DNA of 33,423 nucleotides from positions 1-33,423 of the forward strand of contig JACQVI010000153.1 of NCBI GenBank assembly GCA_016209795.1. The letters run 5' to 3'. Source of the DNA: Ignavibacteriota bacterium. Its GTDB lineage: Bacteria; Bacteroidota; Ignavibacteria; UBA10030; SZUA-254. The notes beneath the pieces were generated by a model. It had not been told where the DNA came from. It did not search any database and saw nothing but the letters and a program-made list of their open reading frames with translations. A program made the position numbers and the translations under genes. Shown here piece after piece: positions 8,464-14,947 of the stretch (within the stretch, counting starts at the first letter, position 1; the number at the start of each line of letters is the position of its first letter).

Positions 8464-9834
8464 ATGAAAACAAAGGTTGAATTAATACTCCACATTATCA
8501 TCTTTGCTATCGTGTTAACAACGATTGGATCCGCTCAACAGCCGCTTGAGCTTACGATTGAGCAAGCGATCCAGCTTGGATTGGAGAATAGCAGGCTACT
8601 CCACTCATCGCTTATAAACGTGCAGGCAGCCTATGCAAAGTCAAGCGAAGTTAACACGGTGAGACTTCCATCGTTGAAATTTGGCGGATCATACACACGC
8701 TTAAGTGACGTTCCGTCGTTTCAGGCAACTGTTCCTGCTGGAGCATTCGGTTCAGGATTTCCTCCACAAACTGTAACGTTTCCACTTTCTCACACAGTCA
8801 CAGACAATTACAATTTTCGTGTAAACTTCCAACAACCTCTGTTCACGGGTTTTCGTCTCCAGAGTAGTGTTGATATTGCTGATTACACTGCACGAGCGGC
8901 AGAGCAAGAATATCAGCGAGATAAATCTGAACTTATCTATAATATCAAGAATGCTTATTGGAATGTATTCAAAGCGTCGGAATTCAAGAAAGTCGTCGAT
9001 GAAAATGTTGAACAGGTTCGAGCTCACCTCACCGATGTTCGTAATCTCATGAGCCAGGGGATGATGACAACAAACGATGTCCTCAAAGTCGAAGTGCAGC
9101 TTTCCAACGCCAAGCTGATACAAATCGATGCAAACAACAACATGCGGCTTGCGATGATTACACTTAATAATATTATTGGGCAGCCACTCAATACAGAAAT
9201 TCGCCTTGCATCGAAACCGGAACAGCCTGATCCACAATTGGAAGACAAAGCTATCGATGTTAATGAATTCGTTCGACAGGCACTCGAACATCGTTCCGAG
9301 ATCAAAGCTATGCAATTTCGAAAAGCTGCGGGAGAGGCAGGTGTGACATTCGCACGCTCGGGATGGTTTCCTCAAATCTATCTGACAGGAAATTACTATT
9401 ATGCGAGACCCAATCCTCGTATCGTACCAACGCTTGATCGATTTAAAGATACGTGGGATATCGGTGTAACTGCCTCGTTCGATATCTGGAATTGGGGATC
9501 CACAATTCATCAGACCGAACAAGCTCAGGCACAACTTGCTCAGGTACAGGATGCCCTTGAGCAACTCGAGGACGCAATTACCTTAGAAGTGACGCAGCAC
9601 TTCCTTGAATTGAAAAAGGCGAAAGAACGAATCGCAGTCTCAGAAAAAGCGGTATCACAGGCAGAAGAGAATTACCGTGTTACCAACGAAAAGTTCAAAT
9701 TGGGACTTGCTTCTAATTCCGACTTACTTGATGCCGAGGTAGCACTGCTACAGGCTAAGACAAATTATACCCAGTCGCTTGTCGATTATGAGCTGGCTCA
9801 AGCGAGACTTCAAAAGTCGCTGGGTGGCGAATGA
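8464..9834 (+). CDS. TolC family outer membrane efflux protein
   Basis: This 456-aa protein is an outer-membrane channel of the TolC/OEP family. It has a signal peptide (about residues 1-24, ending IGSAQQ), then two repeats of long amphipathic helices separated by beta-strand segments. Typical blocks are LTIEQAIQLGLENSR near the start, LPSLKFGGSYTR, FRVNFQQPLFTGFR, a second half beginning FVRQALEHRSEIKAM, WFPQIYLTGNYYYA, and EENYRVTNEKFKLGLAS near the end. The Shine-Dalgarno AGGTGAG lies directly upstream. No membrane-fusion protein, RND pump or ABC gene is adjacent, so its inner-membrane partner must be encoded elsewhere. The next gene starts 20 bases downstream, so they may be cotranscribed. 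Confidence 0.93.
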   Translation: MKTKVELILHIIIFAIVLTTIGSAQQPLELTIEQAIQLGLENSRLLHSSLINVQAAYAKSSEVNTVRLPSLKFGGSYTRLSDVPSFQATVPAGAFGSGFPPQTVTFPLSHTVTDNYNFRVNFQQPLFTGFRLQSSVDIADYTARAAEQEYQRDKSELIYNIKNAYWNVFKASEFKKVVDENVEQVRAHLTDVRNLMSQGMMTTNDVLKVEVQLSNAKLIQIDANNNMRLAMITLNNIIGQPLNTEIRLASKPEQPDPQLEDKAIDVNEFVRQALEHRSEIKAMQFRKAAGEAGVTFARSGWFPQIYLTGNYYYARPNPRIVPTLDRFKDTWDIGVTASFDIWNWGSTIHQTEQAQAQLAQVQDALEQLEDAITLEVTQHFLELKKAKERIAVSEKAVSQAEENYRVTNEKFKLGLASNSDLLDAEVALLQAKTNYTQSLVDYELAQARLQKSLGGE

Positions 9835-9854
9835 GGTAAACAACGGCAACTTCA

Positions 9855-10814
9855 ATGCTTTCACGTAGAACATTTCTTTCAGCCCTTGGCTTAAGCCTTC
9901 TTAGGTCTTCTAAGCTATTTAGTGATCAAGAACAGAGGAAGCGCTCGTGGAAAGACATCATCTTCAGTGATCACGAGATTGCTCCGGCTCCAGAGCGCCC
10001 TCATCCAGCTTCATGGGACAACTCCGGTTTGACTGTATCATGGATTGGTCACGCAACTGTGCTGATAAATTTCTTCGGAACAACCATTATCACTGATCCT
10101 GTCTTTTCAGATCGGATAGGAATCAATATTCTCAATCTTTTTATCATAGGACAAAAGCGGCTCGTCTCGCCTGCACTTGCATTTGAAGGACTTCCACCAA
10201 TCGACGTTATTCTCCTTTCTCACCCCCACATGGACCATCTTGATCTTCCTACACTCAGACGATTCAAGAGAACCATTCCAATCGTGATGGCAAAAAATAC
10301 CTCTGATATTCTTTGGAGAAGAGGATGGAAGCATATTCATGAGGTAGATTGGGGAGAAACAATGATCATGGCCGGTGTATCGATTGAAGCCCTGAAGGTG
10401 AAGCATTTCGGCTGGCGCTACCCGTGGGAACAAGATCGCTCACGAGGAAACTGGAAAGGCAGAAGTTTTAACGCCTATCTCCTTTCGAAGAACGGAAGGA
10501 ACATTGTCTTCGGCGGTGATACAGCATATCATGAGTATTTCAAACAACTCGCGGAGCGAAATATTTCCATCGATCTTGCCATGATGCCGATTGGTGCGTA
10601 CGATCCCTGGGTCTTCGCACATGCAAATCCAGAACAAGCAGTTGCTATGGCAACACACATGAATGCAGCACATATCCTTCCTATACATTGGGGTACCTTC
10701 ACCCTCAGCTATGAACCAACAAACGAACCTATCGAACGATTACAAAATGCACTTACCAAACATTCACCAAAACTTGCATTGGAGAGAATTGGACAGACGT
10801 GGAAAATAGATTGA
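9855..10814 (+). CDS. Tat-exported metallo-beta-lactamase-fold hydrolase (NAPE-PLD/UlaG-like)
   Basis: This 319-aa protein starts with a twin-arginine signal, SRRTFLSALGLSLL. It continues as a Lactamase_B_2 domain: WIGHATVLINFFGTTIITDPVFS, the metal-binding motif SHPHMDHLD (HxHxDH), GGDTAYH, and PIHWGTFTLS near the C-terminus. The arrangement is that of NAPE-PLD-like hydrolases, which cleave phosphodiester bonds in N-acyl phospholipids. Bacterial members have largely unknown substrates. A Tat signal fits a protein folded around its two metals in the cytoplasm and acting in the periplasm. It directly follows the TolC gene; whether they are functionally linked is unknown. Confidence 0.88.
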   Translation: MLSRRTFLSALGLSLLRSSKLFSDQEQRKRSWKDIIFSDHEIAPAPERPHPASWDNSGLTVSWIGHATVLINFFGTTIITDPVFSDRIGINILNLFIIGQKRLVSPALAFEGLPPIDVILLSHPHMDHLDLPTLRRFKRTIPIVMAKNTSDILWRRGWKHIHEVDWGETMIMAGVSIEALKVKHFGWRYPWEQDRSRGNWKGRSFNAYLLSKNGRNIVFGGDTAYHEYFKQLAERNISIDLAMMPIGAYDPWVFAHANPEQAVAMATHMNAAHILPIHWGTFTLSYEPTNEPIERLQNALTKHSPKLALERIGQTWKID

Positions 10815-10921
10815 GAGTGTTTCGTTAGAATGGATTGCATCTATCAAGAATTTAGTTTCTGATGCTCAAGATAAGCCTATTCACCATTTCATATTTACCC
10901 ATCTAATCCGTATCTTTTTTT

Positions 10922-11500
10922 ATGAAGTCTCCAACTGCTCAACCGTATTCAACACTTTTCACTAACCTCATCCAGAAGAAAGATCTTATGCCTCTCAGTA
11001 CCGGCACTCCAGATGAAACAATTGTAAACGTGTTAAAAAAAACCATCTATGAGCAAGTATTTGGCTTCATCAAGGTTAGCGACAAAACTGCAGCGAGGCT
11101 TTGTCTTGCCGGTCTATGGCTGTTGTATGATCATCTTGATGAGTGTCATAAGATCGCCCAATCCATCGAGACAAAAGAAGGAAGCTACTGGCATGCCATT
11201 ATGCATCGGAGAGAGGAAGATTTTTCAAATAGCAAATACTGGTTCCGTCAAGTTGGTGACCATCCAATTTTCTCGGTACTCTTTGAAAAATTAAAAAAAC
11301 TTAGTGCCTCATCAGTACAAGAGCAGTCTACAACATTTTTAAGAGAGCAAAAGCGCTGGGATCCATTTGCCTTTGTTGATCTCTGCGAGTCGGCAGTGAA
11401 CACCCACACGCCCCTGGAAAACCTTTGCCGACAGATACAGCAGGTTGAGTGGCAACTACTGTTTGATTACTGCTACAACAAGGCTGTCGGAAGGCAATAA
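10922..11500 (+). CDS. Conserved protein of unknown function upstream of mqnD (192 aa)
   Basis: I recognise the conserved core (LWLLYDHLDECHKIAQSI, YWHAIMHRREEDFSNSKYWF) as that of soluble hypothetical proteins found in several phyla, but no function is known to me. The protein is rich in charged and aromatic residues, and no signal peptide or membrane segment is visible. Its HxxD/E-type residues around YWHAIMHRRE could be catalytic or metal-binding; that is speculation. The stop lies only 7 bases before the mqnD ATG, and the mqnD ribosome binding site (GGAAGG) falls inside its last codons, so the genes are coexpressed. It has no obvious Shine-Dalgarno of its own; a T-run precedes the ATG. 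Confidence 0.8.
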   Translation: MKSPTAQPYSTLFTNLIQKKDLMPLSTGTPDETIVNVLKKTIYEQVFGFIKVSDKTAARLCLAGLWLLYDHLDECHKIAQSIETKEGSYWHAIMHRREEDFSNSKYWFRQVGDHPIFSVLFEKLKKLSASSVQEQSTTFLREQKRWDPFAFVDLCESAVNTHTPLENLCRQIQQVEWQLLFDYCYNKAVGRQ

Positions 11501-11507
11501 CAAAACA

Positions 11508-12344
11508 ATGATTGAAAAACTTATTAGAATAGGTCACAGCCCCGACCCCGATGATGCGTTTATGTTCTATGGACTCGCCAGTGGCAAAGTGAAACTCGAC
11601 GGCATTCGCATTGAACATTTCTTGGAGGATATTCAATCGCTCAACCAGCGTGCAATGAAGGCAGAATTAGAAGTCACTGCAATCTCTGCGCACGCCTTTC
11701 CGTTTGTTGCCGACAAGTATTGTATTATGCGAACCGGTGCCAGTATGGGGGAAGGATACGGTCCGGTAATTATTTCACGAAAATATGAAACGCTCAGTGA
11801 GTTGAAAGGAAAGATTGTTGCAACACCGGGACCGCTGACGACAGCAACACTTCTCTTCAAGATTTTCACTGACGGCATTAAGAGCATTGACATGTCTTTC
11901 GACAAAATCATGGAAGCAGTCGATAATGGAACTGTTGATGCAGGACTGCTGATTCATGAAGGGCAACTGACGTACAAATCGCTCGGCTACTACAAGGTTC
12001 TTGACTTCGGTGAGTTGTGGGAAAAGGAAACGAACGGACTTCCGCTTCCCCTCGGTCTCGATGTTGTGCGAAAAGATTTGGGTGAAGAGCTTGCACGAAA
12101 ACTTTCACAAGGACTTCGTGACAGCATCAAATACAGCTACAAGCACCAAGATGAAGCCATTCCATACGCCATGCAGTGGGGACATGGGATTGATTACAAG
12201 CTCGGAGAAAAGTTTGTGAAAATGTATGTCAGCGAGCTGACGACTGATATGGGAGAAAGCGGAAAACGAGCACTGGAACTCCTTTTTGACATGGGGAGGA
12301 AGAAACAACTTATTCCCTTGGTCGAAGACTTTGAAGTCTATTGA
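11508..12344 (+). CDS. mqnD: 1,4-dihydroxy-6-naphthoate synthase, menaquinone (futalosine) pathway
   Basis: MqnD converts cyclic de-hypoxanthine futalosine to 1,4-dihydroxy-6-naphthoate, the step after MqnC. The 278-aa product has the periplasmic-binding-protein-like fold of the family, starting IRIGHSPDPDDAFMFYGL. It contains ISAHAFPFVADKY and GASMGEGYGPVIIS. His150 in LLIHEGQLTY corresponds to the catalytic histidine described for this family. ATG 11508 is chosen; the frame is open further upstream to a TTG, but that would overlap the preceding gene and add unrelated residues. The other menaquinone genes are on the opposite strand beginning at 13310, so mqnD converges on mqnC with one unrelated gene between them. 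Confidence 0.95.
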   Translation: MIEKLIRIGHSPDPDDAFMFYGLASGKVKLDGIRIEHFLEDIQSLNQRAMKAELEVTAISAHAFPFVADKYCIMRTGASMGEGYGPVIISRKYETLSELKGKIVATPGPLTTATLLFKIFTDGIKSIDMSFDKIMEAVDNGTVDAGLLIHEGQLTYKSLGYYKVLDFGELWEKETNGLPLPLGLDVVRKDLGEELARKLSQGLRDSIKYSYKHQDEAIPYAMQWGHGIDYKLGEKFVKMYVSELTTDMGESGKRALELLFDMGRKKQLIPLVEDFEVY

Positions 12345-12660
12345 ATAATGTTTCAGGATGAACCCAGACATAGGAAGATGGTAGAAACTGTGCGCAATTC
12401 GAGATTTGACAAAAGGCAGAGTTCTGCTTAAATTGGAACCAATCATCACGACATGAACATACGATATGATGTATGTTATGCGGAAACCATATAAGATACA
12501 CGGAAAAGAGGCTGGGTGTTATAATCTGTTGACACTATGGCGCTTACTTGCACAAACGCCTCGCATCTTATGCCGACAGAAAAGTAATCCACGATGTTAT
12601 CTAGAAACCAGATAATCAATAGTTAGGCGGCTTAGCACGTCAAGCAGACACGGAGACTGT
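12345..12660 (+). promoter_or_regulatory. Intergenic region with candidate promoter ahead of the histidine phosphatase
   Basis: No gene is visible here. TTGACA (12406-12411), a 17-base spacer and TAAATT (12429-12434) make a good promoter candidate; the spacer contains the palindrome GCAGA-gt-TCTGC. A small inverted repeat TTATCT/AGATAA lies at 12597-12615. At 12622-12631, GTTAGGCGGC begins the GC-rich segment and is the left copy of an imperfect inverted repeat discussed separately. Confidence 0.4.
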
Positions 12661-13314
12661 GTGAGATACCAGTTCTTGCTCACTCTCGCCTGGGGTACGA
12701 TCTTTGCCGCAAATCCGCCCTTGGCCCACAGCCAGGGCACCATCTTTCTGCTGCGGCACGCCGAGCGAATAGAGTACGAAACGCGAGACGGCCGGCTCTC
12801 GGAAGCTGGCGTAGCGCGTGCGCGCAGGCTGGTCTATTTCCTGAAGGACGCCAGCGTCACGGCCATTTTCACGAGCGAGCGGCAACGGACGATCCAGACC
12901 GCCCAACCACTCGCAGCGGCGCTGAACATTCCGCTCATCTCCATCAGAGGTGGAGCGGCAGAGCAAGTACAAGCCACAATCACCCGTGTGCGCGGCCTTG
13001 ATCGGAATGACGTCGTGGTCATCGTAGGCCATCAAAATACCGTGCTCATGATGCTCAAGGCGTTGGGGAACGAGCAGGATTTGATGAGTGGGGATTGGGA
13101 TTCCCTTCTCGTCATTAGTAAACTGCGGGAGTGGGAAAGGGGTCTTTGGGAGCGATATGACCGGGACTCCCTTCTTGTGATCGATAAGCCTGCTGGAATG
13201 TTGGGGAAGGAACACGTGACGATTGGGAACTATGAGCATGACGACCTTTTTGTGATTGTACGGACCCGGGATGGCCAGTCGACGATCCTACGCCTGAACT
13301 ACTAGCCGTCTAAC
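12622..13314. mobile_element. Candidate imported cassette bounded by a 10-bp imperfect inverted repeat
   Basis: GTTAGGCGGC (12622-12631) and GCCGTCTAAC (13305-13314) are inverted copies with one mismatch. They also fit the integron core-site consensus GTTRRRY and RYYYAAC. The segment between them contains a single gene. It is visibly richer in G+C (about 57-60% in the first two 60-base lines counted by hand, against about 42% in a line of mqnD). The right copy overlaps the mqnC stop codon. No complete attC hairpin or integrase gene is visible, so this is a possibility rather than an identified element. Confidence 0.3.
12661..13305 (+). CDS. Secreted histidine phosphatase family protein with internal repeats
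   Basis: This 214-aa protein has a signal peptide (about residues 1-24, ending LAHSQG) and a histidine phosphatase (phosphoglycerate-mutase-like) domain. The catalytic motif is LLRHAERIE, with SEAGVARARRL, FTSERQRTIQTAQPLA and VIVGHQNTV following. The start is GTG. Relatives usually run from the ALG after the second histidine straight to a VTIGxYEHDDLFV-type end. Here about 46 extra residues intervene, containing degenerate copies of the same block (DWDSLLVI, DRDSLLVI, then EHDDLFVI). The base composition is distinctly more GC-rich than all neighbours, pointing to acquisition from elsewhere. It converges on mqnC with four bases between the stop codons. The natural substrate is unknown. Confidence 0.85.
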   Translation: MRYQFLLTLAWGTIFAANPPLAHSQGTIFLLRHAERIEYETRDGRLSEAGVARARRLVYFLKDASVTAIFTSERQRTIQTAQPLAAALNIPLISIRGGAAEQVQATITRVRGLDRNDVVVIVGHQNTVLMMLKALGNEQDLMSGDWDSLLVISKLREWERGLWERYDRDSLLVIDKPAGMLGKEHVTIGNYEHDDLFVIVRTRDGQSTILRLNY

Positions 13315-14407
13315 AAGCGGCTTTCACCTTCTCGTGCACTTTCAGAATCTCGTACAACGTCGTCCGCTGAGCTGGAATGAATCCTGCATCCTGAATCAAC
13401 TGAATCACTTCGTTAGTATTCGTCTTGTTCACGAAGTTCGCTGCGGCGTGAACATTCTCCTCATAGAGCGTTCCACCAAAATCATCTCCCCCGAAGTGAA
13501 GCGCAATCTGCCCGATCTTCTTGCCTTCAGAAAACCATGATGCTTGAATGTGTTGAAAGTTATCGAGGTAGATACGGGAGATTGCTATGATCTGCAAATA
13601 GCGTGTTGGTGTTGCGTAGTGTGGAATTATTTTTTCTAACGGCGTGTTGCCCGGCTTAAAACTCCACGGAATGAATGCTGTGAAGCCGTGCGTTTCATCT
13701 TGCAACCGACGAATGCTCTCAAGATGTTCGATGATGTCCTCGTCCGTCTCGATATGTCCGTACATCATCGTCGCCGTAGTCTTGAAACCGATCCTGTGTG
13801 CTTCACGCATCACGTTGAGCCAATCGGCAGATGTGCCTTTCAAGCTGCTGATTTTCTTTTTCACACGGTCAGAGAGAATCTCAGCTCCGCCGCCGGGAAT
13901 CGTTCGCTGTCCAGCATCCCATAGTCTTTGCAACACCTCCTGAATCGTGAAACCTGAAACCTGAGACATTCCGATGATTTCTGAGGTGGAAAAGAAATGC
14001 GGCATCACTTCAGGCACTTCCTTCACCGTCCGTTCGACCATCTCGACGTAATACTCGAATGGAAGCTTTGGATTCACACCTCCTTGCAAGAGCACTGTCG
14101 TCACGCCGTTTGCCGCTACTTCTTTGAATTTTTGAATCATGTGGTCAACGCTGTACGTGTATTCCCCATCTTCACCTTCGTGGCGGTAGAACGCACAAAA
14201 GATGCAGTCAACGTTGCAGATGTTCGTGTAGTTTGGATTCGTATCGACAACAAACGTTACGCATGGCTTAGGATTTTTTCGGAAGCGAATTTCATTGGCA
14301 AGATCGCCGAGGTCAAGCAGTTCCGCTTTCTGTAAAAGTGTAAGACCTTCTGCTCGTGTTATGCGTTCGTTGTTTCTGACTTTGTTAAATATTTCTGATA
14401 GTTGCAT
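13310..14407 (-). CDS. mqnC: Cyclic dehypoxanthine futalosine synthase, radical SAM
   Basis: MqnC is the radical SAM enzyme that cyclises dehypoxanthine futalosine in menaquinone synthesis. The 365-aa product shows the cluster-binding CNVDCIFC (Cys64, Cys68, Cys71), LLQGGVNPKLPFEYY, TIPGGGAEILSDRVK, TTATMMYGHIET and a C-terminal ALHFGGDDFGGTLYEENVH, all typical. Its ATG comes one base after the stop of the ParE-type toxin gene, with only a weak ribosome binding site, so translation is probably coupled to the toxin. Its stop codon lies within the right copy of the inverted repeat bounding the GC-rich histidine phosphatase segment, so its last residues may have been rewritten by that insertion. 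Confidence 0.95.
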   Translation of the reverse strand: MQLSEIFNKVRNNERITRAEGLTLLQKAELLDLGDLANEIRFRKNPKPCVTFVVDTNPNYTNICNVDCIFCAFYRHEGEDGEYTYSVDHMIQKFKEVAANGVTTVLLQGGVNPKLPFEYYVEMVERTVKEVPEVMPHFFSTSEIIGMSQVSGFTIQEVLQRLWDAGQRTIPGGGAEILSDRVKKKISSLKGTSADWLNVMREAHRIGFKTTATMMYGHIETDEDIIEHLESIRRLQDETHGFTAFIPWSFKPGNTPLEKIIPHYATPTRYLQIIAISRIYLDNFQHIQASWFSEGKKIGQIALHFGGDDFGGTLYEENVHAAANFVNKTNTNEVIQLIQDAGFIPAQRTTLYEILKVHEKVKAAC

Positions 14408-14408
14408 G

Positions 14409-14708
14409 TTATTCTGATAATAGTTTCTTAGGCAAATCTTGTTTTGAATGAAGAACAGAGACTATTTCACACCTTTCACCAAGTATCCAGTAGACGACCC
14501 TATAGTTTCCAACAATGATCTCACGGACAGTTTCGATTCCAAGTTCTGGTACGATTCGCCCGCTGAATGGAAAAACTCTTAACCGCTCGACTGCGTTGTA
14601 GATTTTCTCTATCGTTACGTCAGCATAGTAGGATAAATCCTTGCTGATACGCTTGGCTATGTCCTGCAAATCGTCTTCCGACTGATCTGACCAATCTATT
14701 TGAGCCAT
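14409..14708 (-). CDS. ParE/RelE-family toxin
   Basis: This 99-aa protein is a type II toxin of the RelE/ParE superfamily. It begins with IDWSDQSEDDLQDIAKRI, contains LRVFPFSGRIVPELG, and ends with VREIIVGNYRVVYWI followed by EIVSVLHSKQ, the usual pattern. ParE-like members target gyrase and RelE-like ones cleave mRNA; sequence alone does not separate them, although the PFSGR...VREIIVGNYRVVY block favours ParE-like. Its ATG lies inside the 3' end of the antitoxin gene (13-base overlap), the standard antitoxin-first arrangement. It sits between mqnE-mqnA and mqnC with essentially no spacing on either side. Confidence 0.88.
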   Translation of the reverse strand: MAQIDWSDQSEDDLQDIAKRISKDLSYYADVTIEKIYNAVERLRVFPFSGRIVPELGIETVREIIVGNYRVVYWILGERCEIVSVLHSKQDLPKKLLSE

Positions 14709-14947
14709 TTCTTCAGTCGTTTTTTTACTTCATCGTGAGGAATAGTCTTTCCTTGCATAATTTGTTTCATGCCATTTTCAATCTTCTGCATGACGTACAA
14801 CTCGTACATAATGTCTTCGTAGGTTACATCATCCCTCAAATTCCGAAGCATTTTCAATGTCGCCTGCTTCGGTTTTGCGAGAATGCTCTGAGCCGAAGAT
14901 TTTTTCTTCGCCGAGTATGCTACTGATTGTTCTTTCACTTTACCCAT
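14696..14947 (-). CDS. Antitoxin partner of the ParE/RelE-type toxin
   Basis: This 83-aa basic protein precedes and overlaps the toxin gene. The N-terminal third is lysine- and serine-rich (KKKSSAQSILAKPKQA) and probably flexible. The rest is helical, with YEDIMYELYVMQKIENGMKQI and a lysine-rich end, as in small antitoxins of ParE modules. ATG 14947 is chosen over 14971 because AAAGGAG lies seven bases upstream. Both that Shine-Dalgarno and the ATG lie within the last codons of the mqnE-mqnA gene, giving an eight-base overlap. Production of the antitoxin is thus tied to translation of a menaquinone enzyme. It may also autoregulate, but no separate promoter is visible. Confidence 0.8.
   Translation of the reverse strand: MGKVKEQSVAYSAKKKSSAQSILAKPKQATLKMLRNLRDDVTYEDIMYELYVMQKIENGMKQIMQGKTIPHDEVKKRLKKWLK

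Noticed and set aside
8752-9564. A 270-residue open frame on the minus strand opposite the TolC-type gene
   Set aside because: It is a shadow frame: the plus-strand protein is clearly TolC-like, while the antisense translation is cysteine- and isoleucine-rich with no recognisable motif.
12640-13239. A 199-residue open frame on the minus strand opposite the histidine phosphatase
   Set aside because: The high G+C of this segment leaves antisense frames open by chance. The plus strand has LLRHAERIE and VIVGHQNT and a signal peptide.
12622-13450. A complete integron gene cassette with attC site
   Set aside because: Only the outer core-like words are present. No second simple site with GTTRRRY occurs at a suitable distance after 13308, and that region encodes mqnC. 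No integrase is in the window.
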